Below, in pieces: positions 60,998 to 64,000 of a DNA stretch of 64,000 nucleotides. Numbering within the stretch: the stretch's first letter is position 1; each line of letters starts with the position of its first letter. Both the position numbers and the translations under genes were made by a program. Origin of the DNA: Propionibacteriales bacterium (GTDB taxonomy: Bacteria; Actinomycetota; Actinomycetes; Propionibacteriales; Nocardioidaceae). The notes under the pieces are model-generated. The model was not told where the DNA came from and ran no database searches. It was given only the letters and a program-made list of their open reading frames with translations. The stretch is taken from assembly GCA_026392455.1 (NCBI GenBank), contig JAPLCB010000003.1:124001-188000 (forward strand), given 5' to 3'.

Positions 60998-61462
60998 TCA
61001 CCCGCCTGGGACGTGCTCGGCTCCGGCCGGCGCCGCCTCGTGCCCGGGCTCCCCCGGCGTCCGTCGCCGGATCTTCAGCCCGGCCTCGTAGAGGTGCTCG
61101 TGCCCGCCCACCAGTGCTCGCGCCTCAGCATCGAAGCGCTGGAAGGGCCGGTAGTAGCTGCCTGCGTACTCCTCCACTACCTGGAAGGTCCACCGACCAG
61201 GTAGGACGTTGCGTCCGACCAGCTCCCGGTCGATCCGGTCAGCAAGCTCACGGTGACCGGCTTCGCGCAGCAGGTCGACCGCCTCCCCGACCTGGAAGTC
61301 GGCGTGACCGCTGAGCTGGTGAAATGCGTAGAGGTGGCCGCGGGCGACCTCGACGGTCTCCATCGCCTCGGAGAGCTTGCCGACGGCCTCCACGGTGGCC
61401 GCGTCGAAGTCGTGGGAGGCCAGGAAATCGGGGTCGAGCCGGGGGTCGGAGATCGAGTCCAT
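60998..61462 (-). CDS. Conserved hypothetical protein (actinobacterial)
   Basis: 154 residues, all-helical and charged: AVGKLSEAMETVEVARGHLYAFHQLSGHADFQVGEAVDLL, then GRWTFQVVEEYAGSYYRPFQRFDAEARALVGGHEHLYEAGLKIRRR. Strongly conserved-looking His/Trp/Tyr residues suggest a binding domain, but I do not recognise a named family. Convergent with msrB with one base between the stops. Confidence 0.72.
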   Translation of the reverse strand: MDSISDPRLDPDFLASHDFDAATVEAVGKLSEAMETVEVARGHLYAFHQLSGHADFQVGEAVDLLREAGHRELADRIDRELVGRNVLPGRWTFQVVEEYAGSYYRPFQRFDAEARALVGGHEHLYEAGLKIRRRTPGEPGHEAAPAGAEHVPGG

Positions 61463-61717
61463 ACACCGGGGTTACCCACCGAGACCGAGTTGAAGCCACG
61501 CTTCCCGGCCGAGGAGGGCCCGATTCGGGCACTGGTTCACCCGGGCCGTCGTCGCCGTGTGCACCCGCGGCCCCGCCGTCGGGGCACGGACGACAGTGAC
61601 AAAAGATGCGGCGAGATCGCTTCGGCTCACCGGCGTTTGGACCAGGTCGGAACGGGCACTACTGAATCCGAACAACACCCCAACGCGCTCGGGTCGCGGC
61701 CTACGGAAGGAACGAAG

Positions 61718-61939
61718 ATGTACATCGGACTTGGAATCGTCCTGCTGGTCCTGGGAGCAATCCTCAGCTTCGACGTGATCACCGTGGACCTGGACTACAT
61801 CAACGACGGAGCCCTGGGCGCCATCCTGATCGTCGCCGGCCTCCTCGCGATCCTGCTCTCGCTGGTCTTCCGTGACCGGTACCGCCGCGACACCGTGGTC
61901 GAGTCGGCCCCCGTGGTCGAAGAACGGCGCCTCCGGTGA
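61718..61939 (+). CDS. Small membrane protein (DUF6458-like)
   Basis: 73 residues from the ATG at 61718 with GGAAGGAACGAAG upstream. Two TM segments (MYIGLGIVLLVLGAILSF and LGAILIVAGLLAILLSLVF) around VDLDYINDGALG, as in DUF6458 proteins, and a basic then acidic tail. Function unknown. Followed by a four-base overlapping small gene. Confidence 0.8.
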   Translation: MYIGLGIVLLVLGAILSFDVITVDLDYINDGALGAILIVAGLLAILLSLVFRDRYRRDTVVESAPVVEERRLR

Positions 61940-62106
61940 CCGCGGTGCTGGACACCGCGCTGACGGCTCCGGCCGCGGCGCGGCCCAGCACCCCGGCACC
62001 CCCAGCGCACCACCACGTCTGGGAGCTCCACGAAACGGTGGACGCCTTCACCGGCGTCCCCCTCAGCTGGTTCGAGTGCGAGGCGTGCGGCACGCCGTAC
62101 GCCTGA
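61936..62106 (+). CDS. Very small CxxC-containing protein
   Basis: 56 residues, GTG at 61936 overlapping the previous stop (GTGA). Low-complexity Ala/Pro N-terminal half (AAARPSTPAPPAHHH), then HVWELHETVDAFTGVPLSWFECEACGTPYA with a terminal CxxC. Overlap with a membrane protein gene and a His-rich stretch suggest metal binding. Not recognised. Confidence 0.55.
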   Translation: MTAVLDTALTAPAAARPSTPAPPAHHHVWELHETVDAFTGVPLSWFECEACGTPYA

Positions 62107-62155
62107 GCACCACTACGTCCGCGTCGTCCGCGGCGCACAACACAAGGAGATCGTC

Positions 62156-62311
62156 ATGGGAACTATTTTGTGGCTTCTGTCCGTCGTTCTGGTGATCGTC
62201 GGCATCGTCGAGCTGATCCAGGGCGCCCTGCTCGTCGGCATCGTGCTGATCGTGCTGGGTCTGCTCGTCGGGCCCGGCGGCGTCTCGGTCTTCAACGGGC
62301 GACGCGCCTAG
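62156..62311 (+). CDS. GPGG-motif small membrane protein
   Basis: 51 residues, ATG with AAGGAGA 6-12 bases upstream. Two TM stretches (ILWLLSVVLVIVGIVELI, ALLVGIVLIVLGLLV) and the terminal GPGGVSVFNGRR, the mark of the GPGG-motif small membrane protein family. Function unknown; followed by a strong terminator. Confidence 0.85.
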   Translation: MGTILWLLSVVLVIVGIVELIQGALLVGIVLIVLGLLVGPGGVSVFNGRRA

Positions 62312-62328
62312 CAGCACTCTTCACCTGC

Positions 62329-62363
62329 GTACGGACCCCGGCAGCAGCTGCCGGGGTCCGTAC
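62329..62363 (+). terminator. Rho-independent terminator after the GPGG gene
   Basis: GTACGGACCCCGGCAG-CAG-CTGCCGGGGTCCGTAC, a perfect 16-bp stem followed by CGGTTTT. Also sits before the convergent gene at 62370. Confidence 0.93.
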
Positions 62364-62369
62364 CGGTTT

Positions 62370-62777
62370 TCAGCCGCTCCGCGAGAGAATTGCCGTGACC
62401 AGTCCGGCGGCCGCCGCCAGGCACCGGACCCGGTCGACCACCACCAGGGTCCGCAGCCGTTCTGCTGTCGGACCGACCCTGCCGAGGACCCCGTGGAGGG
62501 GAGCAGCCAGGGTGGCGGTCACCAGGAGTGCTGCTCCCTGGCAGCCGACGGCCGCCCAGAGCGCGACCGACCCGGGCTCCTCGTGGACAGCGAGACCGCA
62601 CGCCACCAGGATCGCGAGGTAGAGCGGCCCGACCAGGTAGGTGATCCGACGGCTGTGGGCCGCGTGCGCGACCGCCCAGCGGTCGGTCGGCACCTCGCTG
62701 AGCGCGGGATAGACCAGCACAGTCACCACGGCCTGGAACCCGGCGTGCAGGGCAGCGACCACCAGGAGCAGGGTCAT
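62370..62777 (-). CDS. Small multi-pass membrane protein, unknown
   Basis: 135 residues from the ATG at 62777, overlapping the DUF2071 gene stop by four bases. About four TM helices (TLLLVVAALHAGFQAVVTVLVYP, ITYLVGPLYLAILVACGLAV, VALWAAVGCQGAALLVTATLAAPLHGVL, and a C-terminal segment). Layout is like DUF1772 (anthrone oxygenase-like) membrane proteins, tentative. Coupled to the DUF2071 gene. Confidence 0.7.
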   Translation of the reverse strand: MTLLLVVAALHAGFQAVVTVLVYPALSEVPTDRWAVAHAAHSRRITYLVGPLYLAILVACGLAVHEEPGSVALWAAVGCQGAALLVTATLAAPLHGVLGRVGPTAERLRTLVVVDRVRCLAAAAGLVTAILSRSG

Positions 62778-63529
62778 GCTGCGCGCCGACGCAGCCCGGA
62801 GGTCGGCAGCCCGAACTCGGCGTGCACCCCTGGGGAGAACGCCACCTGGTCGGGCTCCCGGTCGAGCAGGTCCGCGAACCCGGAAGCTGCCAGCAGGCTG
62901 CCCTCCAGCGAGGTCACCTCGGCCCGCCGCATCGGCCACGGTTCGTGCTGGTTCGGGATGTACGCCGTCCGACCGGCCAGCCGGGTGTGCAGTCCCCAGC
63001 GTGCCGACAGGAAGTGGTCGAGCTCGTTGGGCTCGGTCGCCGGACCCACCTCGACGGTGAGGTCCAGCGTCGCCGACGTCCCGCGGCCGCGGGTCTCGTG
63101 GCGGTAGCGGTGCGACGTGCTGCCCGCCGCGACGACGGTGTCGTGGCGCATCCGCGCCCACCGGTAGTGCGTCCCGAACCCGAGGCGTGCACCCGCGACG
63201 ACCGCAGCTCGTTCGCAGTCGAGCGTCAGGAAGACCACCCCGCGTCGACCGGTCGGGTCGACCGAGTACAGCCGCAGGTTCGTCTCCAGGAAGTCGCCGA
63301 AGTACGGCACCCGACCTCGGCGCCCGAACCCGGCACCCGACATCCGGAACGGAACCAGACCCAGGTAGGTGACCCCGTCCAGCACGTCGGGGACCACGCC
63401 GGCGGGCATCAGCGCTGCCACCCGCTCCGGGGGCAGCGACCAGTGCACGTAGGTCAGGTCCAGCCAGTCCTGGTTCATCAGGACACGACCGGTGAGCGGC
63501 GGCGCCTGGGGCGTGATCGCATCGATCAC
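62774..63529 (-). CDS. DUF2071 (YqjF-like) protein
   Basis: 251 residues. MNQDWLDLTYVHWSLPPERVAALMPAG, VPYFGDFLETNLRLYSVDPTG and WGLHTRLAGRTAYIPNQHEPWP are DUF2071 features. The fold resembles acetoacetate decarboxylase-like YqjF; function unknown. Forms a two-gene unit with the membrane protein at 62370. Confidence 0.88.
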   Translation of the reverse strand: MIDAITPQAPPLTGRVLMNQDWLDLTYVHWSLPPERVAALMPAGVVPDVLDGVTYLGLVPFRMSGAGFGRRGRVPYFGDFLETNLRLYSVDPTGRRGVVFLTLDCERAAVVAGARLGFGTHYRWARMRHDTVVAAGSTSHRYRHETRGRGTSATLDLTVEVGPATEPNELDHFLSARWGLHTRLAGRTAYIPNQHEPWPMRRAEVTSLEGSLLAASGFADLLDREPDQVAFSPGVHAEFGLPTSGLRRRAA

Positions 63530-63536
63530 CGGAACG

Positions 63537-64000
63537 TCAGATCATCGGGCGCATGTGGCCGGGGGCCTCGACATCGATCATCGACAGCGCGGACGCGTGG
63601 TTGACGACGCCGGGGACGTTGATCGCGTGGGTCAGGCCCATGTGCGCGTCCCGCCAGAACCGCTGCAGCGGGTGGTCCATCCGCATCCCGTTGCCGCCGG
63701 ACCGGGCCACGATCTCGTCGACGGCCCGGACCGCGCGCCAGGACGCGGCGACCTGGTCGCGGCGACCCAGCGAACGCTCCGCGAACGCGTACTCCTTGCC
63801 GGCAGCGACCCCGTCGTACACCCGACTGACGTTGTCCAGGAGCACCACCCGGGAGGCCTGGATCTCCGCAGCAGCGGCGGCCACCGAGCTCATCACGTAC
63901 GGGTCGTCCTTGACCTTGCGTCCGGTGATCTGGACCCGGGTGCGCTGGTAGGCCAGGTGATGGGCGAGCGCGCCCTCGCAGATCCCGATGATCGCCGAGG
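63537..64000 (-). CDS. Acyl-CoA dehydrogenase-like flavin monooxygenase, C-terminal part (cut by window edge)
   Basis: 154 residues of the C-terminal domain visible: ICEGALAHHLAYQRTRVQITG, then SSVAAAAAEIQASRVVLLDNVSRVYDG and PLQRFWRDAHMGLTHAINVPGV. The RFWRD-x-H motif and length of the tail fit group D flavin monooxygenases (HsaA/HpaB-like) more than true acyl-CoA dehydrogenases. The N-terminal two thirds lie to the right of the window. Confidence 0.85.
   Translation of the reverse strand, partial: SAIIGICEGALAHHLAYQRTRVQITGRKVKDDPYVMSSVAAAAAEIQASRVVLLDNVSRVYDGVAAGKEYAFAERSLGRRDQVAASWRAVRAVDEIVARSGGNGMRMDHPLQRFWRDAHMGLTHAINVPGVVNHASALSMIDVEAPGHMRPMI

Overview
The window is high-GC DNA from an actinomycete. 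Gene content and order resemble a Nocardioides-type organism (family Nocardioidaceae); this is an inference from synteny, an SsgA-family protein, F420-type and mycobacterial-like oxidoreductases, LigC/Prim-PolC and PPK2 genes, not a species identification. No rRNA, CRISPR array, intact IS element or prophage was seen. Four tRNA genes are present.

Layout. 1-13.9 kb is mostly a minus-strand housekeeping block read right to left: pdxT, yebC, ruvC-ruvA-ruvB (with a LexA-type SOS box), a small secreted protein, yajC-secD-secF, apt, relA, then a plus-strand DUF349 gene, an MBL-fold hydrolase and the 5' part of hisS. 13.9-21.2 kb is a minus-strand operon of alternate-signal (SipW/TasA-like) exported proteins: three ER-type signal peptidases (one fused to a cargo-like domain), five further small or LamG-bearing cargo proteins, and one LPGTG cell-wall-anchored protein. 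21.4-24.8 kb holds a TetR regulator, an FprB-like ferredoxin/NADPH reductase and an AurF-type diiron oxygenase, with two palindromes in front. 25.0-27.3 kb carries 22-bp tandem repeats, a small unknown gene, pdxS and pgsA. 27.4-30.5 kb is a plus-strand locus: a membrane-spanning ECF sigma factor, a lipoprotein class F-like sortase and a secreted protein with a C-terminal membrane anchor. All three genes are preceded by the same promoter motif (GTTGCAAGG-N16-CTCCTAC). 30.6-33.1 kb is HIT plus thrS.

33.1-38.4 kb is catabolic or accessory: SDRs, a SnoaL-like protein, a TetR regulator, a DapB-like dehydrogenase and a lipoprotein, with KstR-like operators. 38.4-41.0 kb has tRNA-Val(CAC), a PGPGW protein, an SsgA-family protein, an aminotransferase IV and a tRNA-Gly/Cys/Val(GAC) cluster. 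41-48.4 kb has unknown proteins, a phosphotransferase, a K+ channel, YihY and glyA. 48.5-52.1 kb is assimilatory sulfate/sulfite reduction preceded by a short Cys-containing leader peptide of the RRHVDLGR type. 52.2-55.1 kb is a TPR and DUF4331 pair. 55.3-60.5 kb has DUF3037, HipA-like kinase and PPK2, then LigC and Prim-PolC repair genes. 60.6-64 kb has msrB, small membrane proteins, a DUF2071 protein and the 3' part of an acyl-CoA dehydrogenase-like flavin monooxygenase.

The backbone thrS-HIT-pgsA-(PIM genes)-pdxS-pdxT-yebC-ruvCAB-yajC/secDF-apt-relA is widely conserved in actinobacteria. Here it is interrupted twice by cell-surface systems: the sigma/sortase locus lies between HIT and pgsA, and the SipW/TasA cluster plus the FprB/AurF genes lie between pdxS and pdxT. 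The PIM acyltransferase and mannosyltransferase genes usual after pgsA are absent. These two insertions are the most interesting part of the window.
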